Origin: a virus
DNA length: 23,589 nucleotides
Reading direction: 5' to 3' (one strand)
IMG/VR virus record: IMGVR_UViG_3300025071_000055
Span: 1-23,589 of that record
Part shown: piece after piece, positions 15,172 to 22,372 of the stretch
How positions within the stretch are numbered: the first letter of the stretch is position 1
How the letters are laid out: every line of letters begins with the position of its first letter
Notes under the pieces: generated by a model
Seen by the model: the letters and a program-made list of their open reading frames with translations, nothing else
What the model was told of the DNA's origin: nothing
Database searches by the model: none
Made by a program: the position numbers and the translations under genes

Positions 15172-16348
15172 AAAATTCAATTTAAGTATACAAGTAGATG
15201 AAAAAACTACTGTAACTAATAACAATAGCATAGTAAATAATAATAAAGTAACCACAAAACTATTGAGTAATGCATTTACTCTAGTAGAAGAAGGTGTATA
15301 TGTTGGTCAAACTAACAGTTGGCAAATAGAGAAAGAGTTAATAAAAGAAATCTTACCTCCGTCACCAGAAGTAATAGATGTACAAGATAAAAAGCTGTAC
15401 AGATGGCCACATTTAGATTTACCTAGACAAAAAGTTGATCTATTAAAAGAAAAGTTTAATTGTAAAATAACTAGATCTATAGATAAAGCTGACATAGAGG
15501 TAATATCTATTAATACAATGAGAAAGTTAATGGAAACTAATTGGTACCCCTCATATAATTACAGTGGTATGTATGATCTATTAAGCTTTCTTAAAAAGTC
15601 TGACTCTCTAACAGCAGATTCTTTATTAAAGTGTAAGGAACTGTTAGAAGGAATACCTAAAGACTCAAGAATACATATTAGTAAATCTTACTTTCATGGG
15701 AACTCAGTACATTTACTTGATGCTAATAGAATTATAGGTAATTATATAGAAGCTGAAAGGGATAAACTGAGAGATAATGGTGGTAGAGAAATACTAGTTA
15801 AAGGACAAGAGAACATAGATAAATATCATAGTATAATTAATACTTCATCTCAAATAGTATTTGATGTTGATATAAATAACTTAATTGATAAAGACTTAGC
15901 TGTTATTGAAAATACTGAATTAGAAAACATTGAACAAATGATTACTAGTTCAGATAGAGATAATAGATCCTTAGCCTTAGAAATGCTAGCAAATTGTAAT
16001 GTTAATGCTTCTTTTGATGTAGTTAGTAATATTTATTACTGGCAATATGACTGGTTAAAAGACACTAATAATTGGAATACAGTAAATGTTAAAGCACTGA
16101 GATCTAAAATGAAAGTCTTTGAAGGTGGTGGTAGTGTAAGCAACTGCTATAGCTACAATAATTATATCAAAAATTTGATACATCATGATAAATTAACTAA
16201 GTTTGCTATTGATAATACAAGAGAGAAAATGTATAAACACATTATGTCTCCTCTAGTAGGTAATGATAGAGAAGACACAGTGTTCCATGTATCTTTAGAA
16301 GCTCTTCAACTAAGAGATAACTTAATAGAAAACATTAATAATGACTAA
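15164..16348 (+). CDS. unknown protein, paralog of the previous gene (MoxR/VWA block)
   Basis: 394 residues, overlapping the previous gene by 8 nt. After an Asn-rich N-terminus it shares the KKLYRWPHLDLPRQKVDLLKEKF...ADIEVI region (76-116) with its neighbour. It also has a helical-repeat-like stretch ENIEQMITSSDRDNRSLALEMLANCNV (254-280) matching the neighbour's second shared region. The C-terminus (HVSLEALQLRDNLIENI) is helical. No enzymatic motif. Two tandem diverged copies beside MoxR and VWA genes suggest a heteromeric partner complex. Function unknown. Confidence 0.8.
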   Translation: MIRKFNLSIQVDEKTTVTNNNSIVNNNKVTTKLLSNAFTLVEEGVYVGQTNSWQIEKELIKEILPPSPEVIDVQDKKLYRWPHLDLPRQKVDLLKEKFNCKITRSIDKADIEVISINTMRKLMETNWYPSYNYSGMYDLLSFLKKSDSLTADSLLKCKELLEGIPKDSRIHISKSYFHGNSVHLLDANRIIGNYIEAERDKLRDNGGREILVKGQENIDKYHSIINTSSQIVFDVDINNLIDKDLAVIENTELENIEQMITSSDRDNRSLALEMLANCNVNASFDVVSNIYYWQYDWLKDTNNWNTVNVKALRSKMKVFEGGGSVSNCYSYNNYIKNLIHHDKLTKFAIDNTREKMYKHIMSPLVGNDREDTVFHVSLEALQLRDNLIENINND

Positions 16349-16481
16349 AAAAGATGATAGAAAAGCGTTGATAGAAACTATATTATTCTATAAAGAAAAA
16401 ATAAACCAGACACCCGGTGTTAAAGCAATGATACAGAAACTACAACAAAAATTAGATAAACTAGATGATAAAAACAAATAA
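16341..16481 (+). CDS. small basic helical protein (46 aa)
   Basis: ATG at 16341 overlaps the previous stop, and TAA at 16479-16481 overlaps the start of the nuclease gene by 17 nt. The product begins MTKKDDRKALIETILFYKEK and ends KLQQKLDKLDDKNK; it is a charged helix hairpin, probably partly coiled-coil. Overlaps on both sides and the lack of any other use for this stretch support a real gene. Its place between the MoxR block and the nuclease leaves its partner unclear. Confidence 0.5.
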   Translation: MTKKDDRKALIETILFYKEKINQTPGVKAMIQKLQQKLDKLDDKNK

Positions 16482-17457
16482 AGAAAAAGAAGAGAAGTTT
16501 TATGCAAATAAAGATTTTTGCTTTAGCTACTCTTCTTTGAATAAATTATTATTTTCACCATCCTTATTCTATAAGGACTATATATTACATGACCGTGAGG
16601 TCAGAACTGATAAACATTTAATTGAAGGTAAACTAATACACTGTCTCTTGTTTGAGGCAGGTGAAGTTAATAATAAATTTAATGTTGTACCAGGGAAAAG
16701 CCCAAGTGATAATATCAGAAAGGTATTAAAAGATATGGCTCTTCATACTGATGCAGAAACATTAGTAGATTGTGATGACTTTATCATACTAGATTCACTA
16801 AAGAATTTAAACCTATATCAATCTCTTAAAGCTGATGAGTCAAGAATAGCTAAGATAAGAACAGAAGACAATGAACCTTATTGGAAATTTGTTGGTAACA
16901 GTAATGTTGATGTAGTTGATCAAGATACTTTAGTGAGATGTACTGAGAGAGTAGAAATACTAAAAGAAAATAAAGATGTTATGTCATTGTTTAGTGAAGT
17001 AACAACTGATTTTGATTTAGATCCTATTGAAACATTTAGTGAGAAGTATCTTAAGTCTGAACTTAAAGGTTTAGATTTTGGCCTGCATGGATTTATAGAT
17101 TATTATAAGGTTGATAGTGATAAAAAGCAAGTAACCATATGTGATCTTAAGACAACTGGGAAGACAATCTCAGACTTTAAAGACACTGTAGACTTTTATA
17201 ATTACTGGTTACAAGCTTCTATTTATATGAAGTTAGTGTATGATACCTTGGGTGATGATGCTGATGATTATGAATTAATGTTTAAGTTTGTTGTAATTGA
17301 TACATATGATCAAGTATATGTCTTTGATGTATCTAGAGAAACTATGGGTGGATGGGCTGATGGCCTTGGAGGTGCAATTAAAACTGCTGAATTCCATTAT
17401 AAAAGTAGAAATTACTCATTGCCTATTGAATTTTTATCAAAAAAGGTTACCTTATAG
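16465..17457 (+). CDS. PD-(D/E)XK exonuclease (RecB/Cas4-like)
   Basis: 330 residues. SYSSLNKLLFSPSLFYKDY (21-39) is the typical N-terminal 'S.S.l..l..sP..f' motif. GKLIHCLLFE (55-64) contributes His59, GFIDYY contributes Asp212, CDLKTTG (226-232) gives the DxK pair Asp227/Lys229, and QASIY (250-254) is the QxxxY motif. This is the RecB-like/Cas4-like nuclease family (DUF3799-like in phages), acting as a 5'-3' exonuclease in recombination with annealing ATPases such as the Sak4-like protein at 8255. It starts inside the 3' end of the preceding small ORF. Confidence 0.87.
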   Translation: MIKTNKEKEEKFYANKDFCFSYSSLNKLLFSPSLFYKDYILHDREVRTDKHLIEGKLIHCLLFEAGEVNNKFNVVPGKSPSDNIRKVLKDMALHTDAETLVDCDDFIILDSLKNLNLYQSLKADESRIAKIRTEDNEPYWKFVGNSNVDVVDQDTLVRCTERVEILKENKDVMSLFSEVTTDFDLDPIETFSEKYLKSELKGLDFGLHGFIDYYKVDSDKKQVTICDLKTTGKTISDFKDTVDFYNYWLQASIYMKLVYDTLGDDADDYELMFKFVVIDTYDQVYVFDVSRETMGGWADGLGGAIKTAEFHYKSRNYSLPIEFLSKKVTL

Positions 17458-17458
17458 T

Positions 17459-18046
17459 ATGGGTTTAATATATACTGACTATTTTCAGAAGAGTAAAGTA
17501 TTTCTATATCCTTTATTAGGTATAGGTAGAAAAGCTAAATACGTCCCTTTACAGACTTATGTCTGTTGGGACAGTGTTTACTCTGTTGAAGATTGCAGAT
17601 TAATATTAGAATATAAAACTAAACAGACAAAGGGCTTTAAGGATTTTGCAGAAAAGTATTTAGATAATCATGATATGTATGATGACTTTGTAGAACTATC
17701 AAAAGATAAAGTTATATATATATTTAATTTGACTAAAGCATTTAAACCTGATCATAAAAGGTTTATAAATGGGAAATATTCTCAACTTAGTCTAAATGCT
17801 AAGATACTTATTATAGATTTCTTTGGTGATAAAGAAAAGGCAGGAGAATATATCCAGACATTTCTCACACCAGATGAAAGTTTTGAATCATATGCTCAAT
17901 ACTTTAAAGTAGATAAAGATTTACTAGAGAGTATAGGGGAATTATGTTCAAAACCTGACATAGAAAAAGAAACTTTAGTTAATAATAATGCAGTATTGTA
18001 TCAATTGTTAAAAAAAGATTCCATACATTTGACAAAACAAAAATAA
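17459..18046 (+). CDS. unknown protein following the nuclease
   Basis: 195 residues from the ATG at 17459, one base after the nuclease stop. The frame is open further upstream (to 17297), but that part lies inside the nuclease gene and reads as non-protein-like sequence, so I reject the longer form. The protein is Tyr/Lys/Asp-rich (LYPLLGIGRKAKYVPLQTYVCWDSVYS, KDKVIYIFNLTKAFKPDHKRFINGKYSQLS) with a helical C-terminus. Part of the sequence encodes a perfect hairpin at 17543-17572. No family recognised; co-transcription suggests a replication/recombination role. Confidence 0.7.
   Translation: MGLIYTDYFQKSKVFLYPLLGIGRKAKYVPLQTYVCWDSVYSVEDCRLILEYKTKQTKGFKDFAEKYLDNHDMYDDFVELSKDKVIYIFNLTKAFKPDHKRFINGKYSQLSLNAKILIIDFFGDKEKAGEYIQTFLTPDESFESYAQYFKVDKDLLESIGELCSKPDIEKETLVNNNAVLYQLLKKDSIHLTKQK
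17543..17572 (+). other. two-part hairpin in the 5' coding region
   Basis: GTCCC (17543-17547), TTT, ACAGAC (17551-17556), loop TTAT, GTCTGT (17561-17566), T, GGGAC (17568-17572). These are 6-bp and 5-bp stems separated by a 3/1 internal loop, starting 84 nt into the gene at 17459. No U-run follows. Confidence 0.4.
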
Positions 18047-18050
18047 AATT

Positions 18051-18470
18051 ATGGCAAACCAAATTGGACAAAATATGATGTTAGTAAATTCTACATTTAG
18101 AAATGCTAAATCATTTACATTAATTCCAGTGAGCATGGACTCACCATACACAGAAGCTATGTTTGACCCTGCGTCAGGCATCTTAGCAGTCATCAGTAAA
18201 GTAATGAAACAATCTTATCATATGGTCCCAAAGTTAGATGATGATGGGCAACCAATTAGACTTAAGAAACCTAATCCACAAACTGGTAAGACACATAAAG
18301 AAGAAAGAAGATTAGTAGATACATTTTCTGAGTTCTATCTTAGTGATAGAGCTGATATAGAAACATTTATTCATATGTTTGCAATAAATGCAGAACATTT
18401 TAAAGTAGATGAATTCTTTGTAGACTTAAAAAAGACTGAACCTTCCAAGATTATATTACCTGGTCAATAG
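18051..18470 (+). CDS. unknown protein, last gene of its unit
   Basis: 139 residues. It starts MANQIGQNMMLVNSTFRN after the A-rich leader aaaaataaaatt. The middle part is KVMKQSYHMVPKLDDDGQPIRLKKPNPQTGK, a beta hairpin with a polar turn, and the rest (DTFSEFYLSDRADIETFIHMFAINAEHFKVDEFF) is helical. No catalytic motif or signal peptide is visible. The gene is followed by a clear terminator and is therefore the end of the 9.7-18.5 kb transcription unit. I do not recognise a function. Confidence 0.75.
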   Translation: MANQIGQNMMLVNSTFRNAKSFTLIPVSMDSPYTEAMFDPASGILAVISKVMKQSYHMVPKLDDDGQPIRLKKPNPQTGKTHKEERRLVDTFSEFYLSDRADIETFIHMFAINAEHFKVDEFFVDLKKTEPSKIILPGQ

Positions 18471-18500
18471 TTCTTGGTTGACTCTATTGACTTAAAAAGA

Positions 18501-18526
18501 AAAGCTCATTGATTTGGGCTTTTTTT
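18501..18526 (+). terminator. rho-independent terminator
   Basis: AAAGCTC (18501-18507) pairs with GGGCTTT (18516-18522) with one G-U pair around an 8-nt loop, followed directly by a T7 tract (18520-18526). It lies 30 nt after the stop of the gene ending at 18470. Confidence 0.85.
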
Positions 18527-18546
18527 GGCTCTAATAAATAAATTAC

Positions 18547-18831
18547 ATGGCAGAATTAACTGATTCAGATATAATGGATATAAATATCCTATTAGCAATG
18601 ACCAAGTGTATGGGAGAAATAGCACATGGCCTGCAGTATAAACATACCCATCAAGTTAAACAGAAAATCAAACACGTGATTAAAACTGTTGACTTATATG
18701 AAAGAGAAATAAATAAAAAAATGAAAAGAGGTGGTAGTGATGGTATAGAACAAATATATGATTGTATTATGGATCTTGTTTTAGAAGCTAAAGAAATTAC
18801 TCTTAAGAATGTCAAGGATGAAAAGAAATAG
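18547..18831 (+). CDS. unknown small helical protein
   Basis: 94 residues, first gene after the terminator, with the leader aataaataaattac. The sequence (MAELTDSDIMDINILLAMTKCMGEIAHGLQ...KQKIKHVIKTVDLYEREINKKMKR...IYDCIMDLVLEAKEI) is all-helical with heptad-like spacing, and the C-terminus is charged. No motif is recognised. It overlaps the next gene by 23 nt and is two genes upstream of the DNA polymerase, so it may be a replication accessory protein. Confidence 0.7.
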   Translation: MAELTDSDIMDINILLAMTKCMGEIAHGLQYKHTHQVKQKIKHVIKTVDLYEREINKKMKRGGSDGIEQIYDCIMDLVLEAKEITLKNVKDEKK

Positions 18832-19018
18832 ACTTCCTGGCTATAATCCTGAGACTAAAGAATATAATACATTTGCAATGATGTTTGGAGAAAGTATGTG
18901 TACTGTCTCTAAATATCCAGAAAAAAAGAAATACAAATATGTTGATAAGAGAACTAAGAAATATGGTAATCCTAGAAAACATAGTGGTATAATGGGTAAA
19001 TATAAACAAAAGGTATGA
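18809..19018 (+). CDS. unknown small basic protein
   Basis: 69 residues from ATG 18809; a second ATG at 18818 is equally possible. It is strongly basic (Lys/Arg/Tyr-rich, KKKYKYVDKRTKKYGNPRKH), which suggests nucleic-acid binding or a ribosomal-type tail. The stop forms an ATGA overlap with the DNA polymerase start, so translation of the polymerase is probably coupled to it. No known family. Confidence 0.65.
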   Translation: MSRMKRNRLPGYNPETKEYNTFAMMFGESMCTVSKYPEKKKYKYVDKRTKKYGNPRKHSGIMGKYKQKV

Positions 19019-21009
19019 AGAAACATTGGGTAATGGATTATGAGACTTTATCTAATTGTTTTACAGGCGTATTTGAACATTACAAAACTCAGGAAACTAA
19101 AGTTTTTGTAATTCATAACCTGCAAAATGATTTAGATATATTAGTTCATTTTCTAGAAAGTAATATTAATAACAAAGAGTGGCATATATCCTATAATGGA
19201 TTAGCTTTTGATTCACAGATCACTCACTATATATTAGATAACCACTTCATGTGGTCTGACCTAAGTGGATCAGAGATAGCTGAGATTATATATGCCTATG
19301 CACAAAAAACTATTGAGGCTTCTAATAATAAACAGTTTGCAGAGTATGCACCTTGGAAGATGCAGATAATGCAAATAGATATATTTAAAATGCATCATTG
19401 GGATAACCCGGCTAAACGTTCTAGTCTTAAATGGATACAATATAGTATGGATTGGCAAAACATTCTTGATATGCCTATTCACCATGAGACAAAGATAACT
19501 ACACAAGCTGAGATAGATACAATTATAGAGTATTGTATTAATGATGTGAAGTCAACTAAAGAAATATACAATAGATCTAAGTCTCAAATAAGACTTAGGA
19601 AAGAACTTACTAAAACATATGGTATTAACCTATTCAGTGCATCAGAACCAAGAATAAGTAAAGAACTCTTTGGTTATTACTTAATGCAGAAACTTAATAT
19701 ACAGAAGCGTGACCTTAGAACTATGAGGACTAAAAGAGATATAATTAAAATATCAGACATTATTCTTCCTTATGTTAAATTTACATCTGCTGATTTTAAT
19801 CTTTTATTAAATAGATTTAAATCTTTAGAAGTTAATGCAGACAACCTTAAAGGTAGTTTTAAGTATCATGTAAACTATAAGAATGTAAAGACTCATTTTG
19901 GCACAGGTGGTGTTCACGGTGCAGCTAAGAAAGGTGTTTATGAAAGCACAGATGATATGATTATAATGTCTTCAGATGTTACTAGTTATTATCCTAACTT
20001 AGCTATAAAGAATAAGTGGTCTCCTGGACATTTTCCTAAAGAAGCATTTTGTGATCAGTATGAATGGTTCTTTACAGAACGTAAGAAGATTCCTAAGAGT
20101 AATCCAATGAATTATGTATATAAGATTATACTTAACTCAACATTTGGCCTTAGCAATGATGATAAGAGCTTCTTTTATGATCCTGAATTGTTCTGTAGAA
20201 TAACAATTAATGGTCAACTTAGTCTTATGATGTTATATGAACAGATAATGGAAAGAATACCCGGTGCTGTAGCTTTATTGCAAAACACAGATGGTGTTGA
20301 GACTATTATACCTAGGGATTATATAGATGAATACATGCAAATATGTAAAGAATGGGAGGAAACAACCAATCTTAATCTTGAACATGATAAATATCAGAAG
20401 CTTGTATTAGCTGATGTCAACAATTATATAGGCGTTAATGAGTTTATAGAAGTTGACATTACCAAATGGAGAGAAATTAAACAGAGTCAGCCTCATTACT
20501 TATTTAAAGTAGAGAATGATAAATTTAGTTATGCTCCTGTTAAACTTAAGGGACGTTTTGATTTTCATGATTTACAATTGCATAAGAATAAGTCCAAATT
20601 AGTTATACCAAAAGCTATCTATCAATACTTTGTTAATGATAAGCTACCTGAAGACTATCTAGATGAGAATAAAAACATTCTAGATTATTGTATAGGTGGT
20701 AAATCTAAGGGTAACTGGAAACAAGTTGCTAGAAAGATTAAGGATGGTAAACTAAATGAAGAAGAACTTCAGAAAATAAATAGATACTTTATCTCTAAGG
20801 ATGGAGTGAAAATAATCAAAGTAAATAAATCAGATGCAAGAGAAATACAATTAGAAGCAGGCCGGTGGCTGCAGACAGTATACAATGAGATGGTTGTGGA
20901 ACCCAAGTGGGAGACATATAACATCAATAAAGGTTACTATATGCAAGCAATTGAGTCTGAGATAAATTCTATTCTCTCTGTGTCAACAAATCAATTAAAA
21001 TTATTTTAG
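19015..21009 (+). CDS. family B DNA polymerase
   Basis: 664 residues, compact for family B. Proofreading 3'-5' exonuclease: ExoI MDYETL (Asp8, Glu10), ExoII SYNGLAFDSQI (Asn61, Asp66), ExoIII EYCINDVKST (Tyr173, Asp177). Polymerase: motif A SSDVTSYYPNL (Asp321), motif B KIILNSTFG (Lys370, Asn374) and motif C QNTDG (423-427). In motif C the first Asp of the usual DTD is Asn while the catalytic Asp426 is kept. Only about 45 residues separate motifs A and B, so the fingers are short. The C-terminus NQLKLF is a beta-clamp-binding motif. It is the phage replicase. Confidence 0.93.
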   Translation: MKKHWVMDYETLSNCFTGVFEHYKTQETKVFVIHNLQNDLDILVHFLESNINNKEWHISYNGLAFDSQITHYILDNHFMWSDLSGSEIAEIIYAYAQKTIEASNNKQFAEYAPWKMQIMQIDIFKMHHWDNPAKRSSLKWIQYSMDWQNILDMPIHHETKITTQAEIDTIIEYCINDVKSTKEIYNRSKSQIRLRKELTKTYGINLFSASEPRISKELFGYYLMQKLNIQKRDLRTMRTKRDIIKISDIILPYVKFTSADFNLLLNRFKSLEVNADNLKGSFKYHVNYKNVKTHFGTGGVHGAAKKGVYESTDDMIIMSSDVTSYYPNLAIKNKWSPGHFPKEAFCDQYEWFFTERKKIPKSNPMNYVYKIILNSTFGLSNDDKSFFYDPELFCRITINGQLSLMMLYEQIMERIPGAVALLQNTDGVETIIPRDYIDEYMQICKEWEETTNLNLEHDKYQKLVLADVNNYIGVNEFIEVDITKWREIKQSQPHYLFKVENDKFSYAPVKLKGRFDFHDLQLHKNKSKLVIPKAIYQYFVNDKLPEDYLDENKNILDYCIGGKSKGNWKQVARKIKDGKLNEEELQKINRYFISKDGVKIIKVNKSDAREIQLEAGRWLQTVYNEMVVEPKWETYNINKGYYMQAIESEINSILSVSTNQLKLF

Positions 21010-21076
21010 AAAAGGGAGAGTAGGCATACTGCCAAACAACAATTTATTAAATGTTTTTTACAACTCTCCCTTTTTT
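21010..21076 (+). terminator. long-stem terminator with nested hairpin
   Basis: AAAAGGGAGAGT (21010-21021) pairs perfectly over 12 bp with ACTCTCCCTTTT (21063-21074), with the 3' arm running into T6. The 41-nt interior contains a second hairpin, GGCA-TAC-TGCC (21023-21033). The unusually long loop makes it either a terminator or a small structured RNA element. Confidence 0.7.
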
Positions 21077-21092
21077 ATTCCATTAAATTTAT

Positions 21093-21100
21093 TATCTTTA
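21093..21100 (+). promoter_or_regulatory. Bacteroidota-type -7 element before the DUF932 gene
   Basis: TATCTTTA lies 20 nt before the ATG at 21121, in the 13-mer TTATTATCTTTAC also found at 471-483. The upstream region is T-rich with no clear TTG. Confidence 0.5.
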
Positions 21101-21120
21101 CACTTTAAAAGTTTATAATT

Positions 21121-22008
21121 ATGGGTTATACAAAACCAAAAGAAACAACTAAATGGCATTTAGAAAATGCAAGCTTACCTAATCATGGTAAGACATATAC
21201 AGTAGTATCACATAAATCCGTGATAGACAATACATTACAGCTTTTAGCTAGTAGTGGATTTACAATAGAAAAAGAAATATATAGAGCAAACATGAATGCC
21301 AATGTAGCACAAGGCATATATCATATCTACCCTTCTCAAACAACTGATGAAGAAATCATCAATGAGAAAGAACTTGGGATGATGTTTGCCTGGACTAATT
21401 CATATGACAAAAGCACACGTTTTCAATGTGCTGTTGGTGCCTATGTAGCAGTATGTTACAATGGTATGGTAGCAGGTGATATGATGAACTTTAAAAGAAA
21501 ACATACTGGGTCAGCTGATTATGATGTTAAAGTACATTTAGCAGATCAGATTAAGAATGCTGAAAAGTACTATAAACGTATCTTACAAGATAAAGAATCA
21601 ATGAAGCTTACAACTTTAGATTGTAGTCAACAGTCTGAGCTTGTTGGTAGATTGTTTATTGAAGAAGATTTACTTGACTCACAACAAATGTCTTGTGTTA
21701 AGAGTGAAATGAATAAGGGATCATATGATTATGGGACCTTAGAAAACAGTGCTTGGACATTTTATAATCATATTACACATGCATTAAAGAAAGCACATCC
21801 ACGGGATTGGCTAGCAGATCAACAAAACTTTCATGACTTTATGATGGTAGAGTGTGTAAATAATAATTTATCAGGTCTAAACACTTTTGAATTAAATACA
21901 GATAACACTGACCTTGGTATTAGTATGACTGATACAGACAATGCAATAGAAATAGATGAGGATATAAGCCACTCTATATTAGTTCAAGATGTATACATGG
22001 GTAGATGA
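21121..22008 (+). CDS. DUF932 family protein
   Basis: 295 residues. The core LGMMFAWTNSYDKSTRFQCAVGAYVAVCYNGMVAG...FKRKHTG (about 85-132) matches the DUF932 (phage/plasmid-like) signature with its 'NSyd.s..f...vGayv.VC.NGmv..d....RkHtg' blocks. The C-terminal 60 residues are acidic (NTDNTDLGISMTDTDNAIEIDEDI). DUF932 proteins are common in large phages and plasmids but their biochemical role is not established. It has its own promoter-like element and terminator-separated position, so it is probably highly or separately expressed. The stop overlaps a possible 24-aa ORF as ATGA. Confidence 0.82.
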   Translation: MGYTKPKETTKWHLENASLPNHGKTYTVVSHKSVIDNTLQLLASSGFTIEKEIYRANMNANVAQGIYHIYPSQTTDEEIINEKELGMMFAWTNSYDKSTRFQCAVGAYVAVCYNGMVAGDMMNFKRKHTGSADYDVKVHLADQIKNAEKYYKRILQDKESMKLTTLDCSQQSELVGRLFIEEDLLDSQQMSCVKSEMNKGSYDYGTLENSAWTFYNHITHALKKAHPRDWLADQQNFHDFMMVECVNNNLSGLNTFELNTDNTDLGISMTDTDNAIEIDEDISHSILVQDVYMGR

Positions 22009-22079
22009 TAAACACTGTGTTTTTTCTTGTGGTATGTGTTCTATGCTTTTATCTTTGTAGTAAAGCTGATATTGATTAA
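22005..22079 (+). CDS. possible 24-aa membrane peptide
   Basis: ATG overlaps the DUF932 stop as ATGA, and TAA is at 22077-22079. The product MINTVFFLVVCVLCFYLCSK plus ADID is one hydrophobic helix with three cysteines. The ATGA junction is the same as at five other junctions in this window, which is the main support. A promoter lies inside it, so it may be only leader sequence. Confidence 0.3.
   Translation: MINTVFFLVVCVLCFYLCSKADID
22027..22057 (+). promoter_or_regulatory. Bacteroidota promoter (TTG-N20-TATCTTTG)
   Basis: TTG at 22027-22029, 20-nt spacer, TATCTTTG at 22050-22057. This is a full consensus match with the same spacing as the promoter at 5680. It would transcribe through the hairpin at 22086-22142 into the membrane-protein gene. 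Confidence 0.7.
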
Positions 22080-22085
22080 ATAACT

Positions 22086-22142
22086 GGGAGACTTAAACCA
22101 ACTCAAGATCTAAGTTTATGCATTCTTGGATCTTGGGCTCCC
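22086..22142 (+). other. structured leader or terminator hairpin
   Basis: CAAGATCTAAG (22104-22114) pairs with CTTGGATCTTG (22125-22135) over 11 bp with one G-U pair and a 10-nt loop. GGGAG (22086-22090) and CTCCC (22138-22142) add an outer 5-bp stem. T-rich TTCCTTTT follows. It sits about 22 nt downstream of the predicted transcription start and just before the ATG at 22154, so it may be an attenuator or 5' UTR element. Confidence 0.6.
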
Positions 22143-22153
22143 TTCCTTTTACT

Positions 22154-22372
22154 ATGAAAAGATTTATAATATTTACAATTGTATGGATTAGTCAACAACT
22201 TGCAATTCCTTTTTGGATAGTTGGACATATTCATTTATCAATACATAACTATCAGGACCTATATGAAATATTAACTAGTATAGGCCTGCATGTTATAGTA
22301 GCTATAGGATTTGTTATAGACTACAAGCTCAATAAAAAAAATTACAATTTTCCTCCTCATAAAAAAGAATAA
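22154..22372 (+). CDS. two-helix membrane protein
   Basis: 72 residues from the ATG at 22154. An in-frame ATG at 22118 lies inside the loop of a strong hairpin and is a poor start. There are two hydrophobic segments, IIFTIVWISQQLAIPFWIV (about 4-22) and LTSIGLHVIVAIGFVIDY (about 40-57), with a basic C-terminus (KLNKKNYNFPPHKKE). It is a small inner-membrane protein; size and layout would suit a holin or superinfection factor, but nothing specific is visible. The next gene starts 3 nt after its stop. Confidence 0.7.
   Translation: MKRFIIFTIVWISQQLAIPFWIVGHIHLSIHNYQDLYEILTSIGLHVIVAIGFVIDYKLNKKNYNFPPHKKE

Noticed and set aside
17297-17458. Upstream extension of the gene at 17459 (would add 54 codons)
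   Set aside because: It overlaps the conserved C-terminus of the PD-(D/E)XK nuclease in another frame and its translation reads as low-quality sequence; ATG at 17459 directly follows the nuclease stop.
18841-19026. Minus-strand hydrophobic ORFs opposite the basic 69-aa gene (membrane protein candidates)
   Set aside because: They are antisense shadows: Lys-rich codons read backwards as Phe/Leu. No leader or overlap logic supports them.
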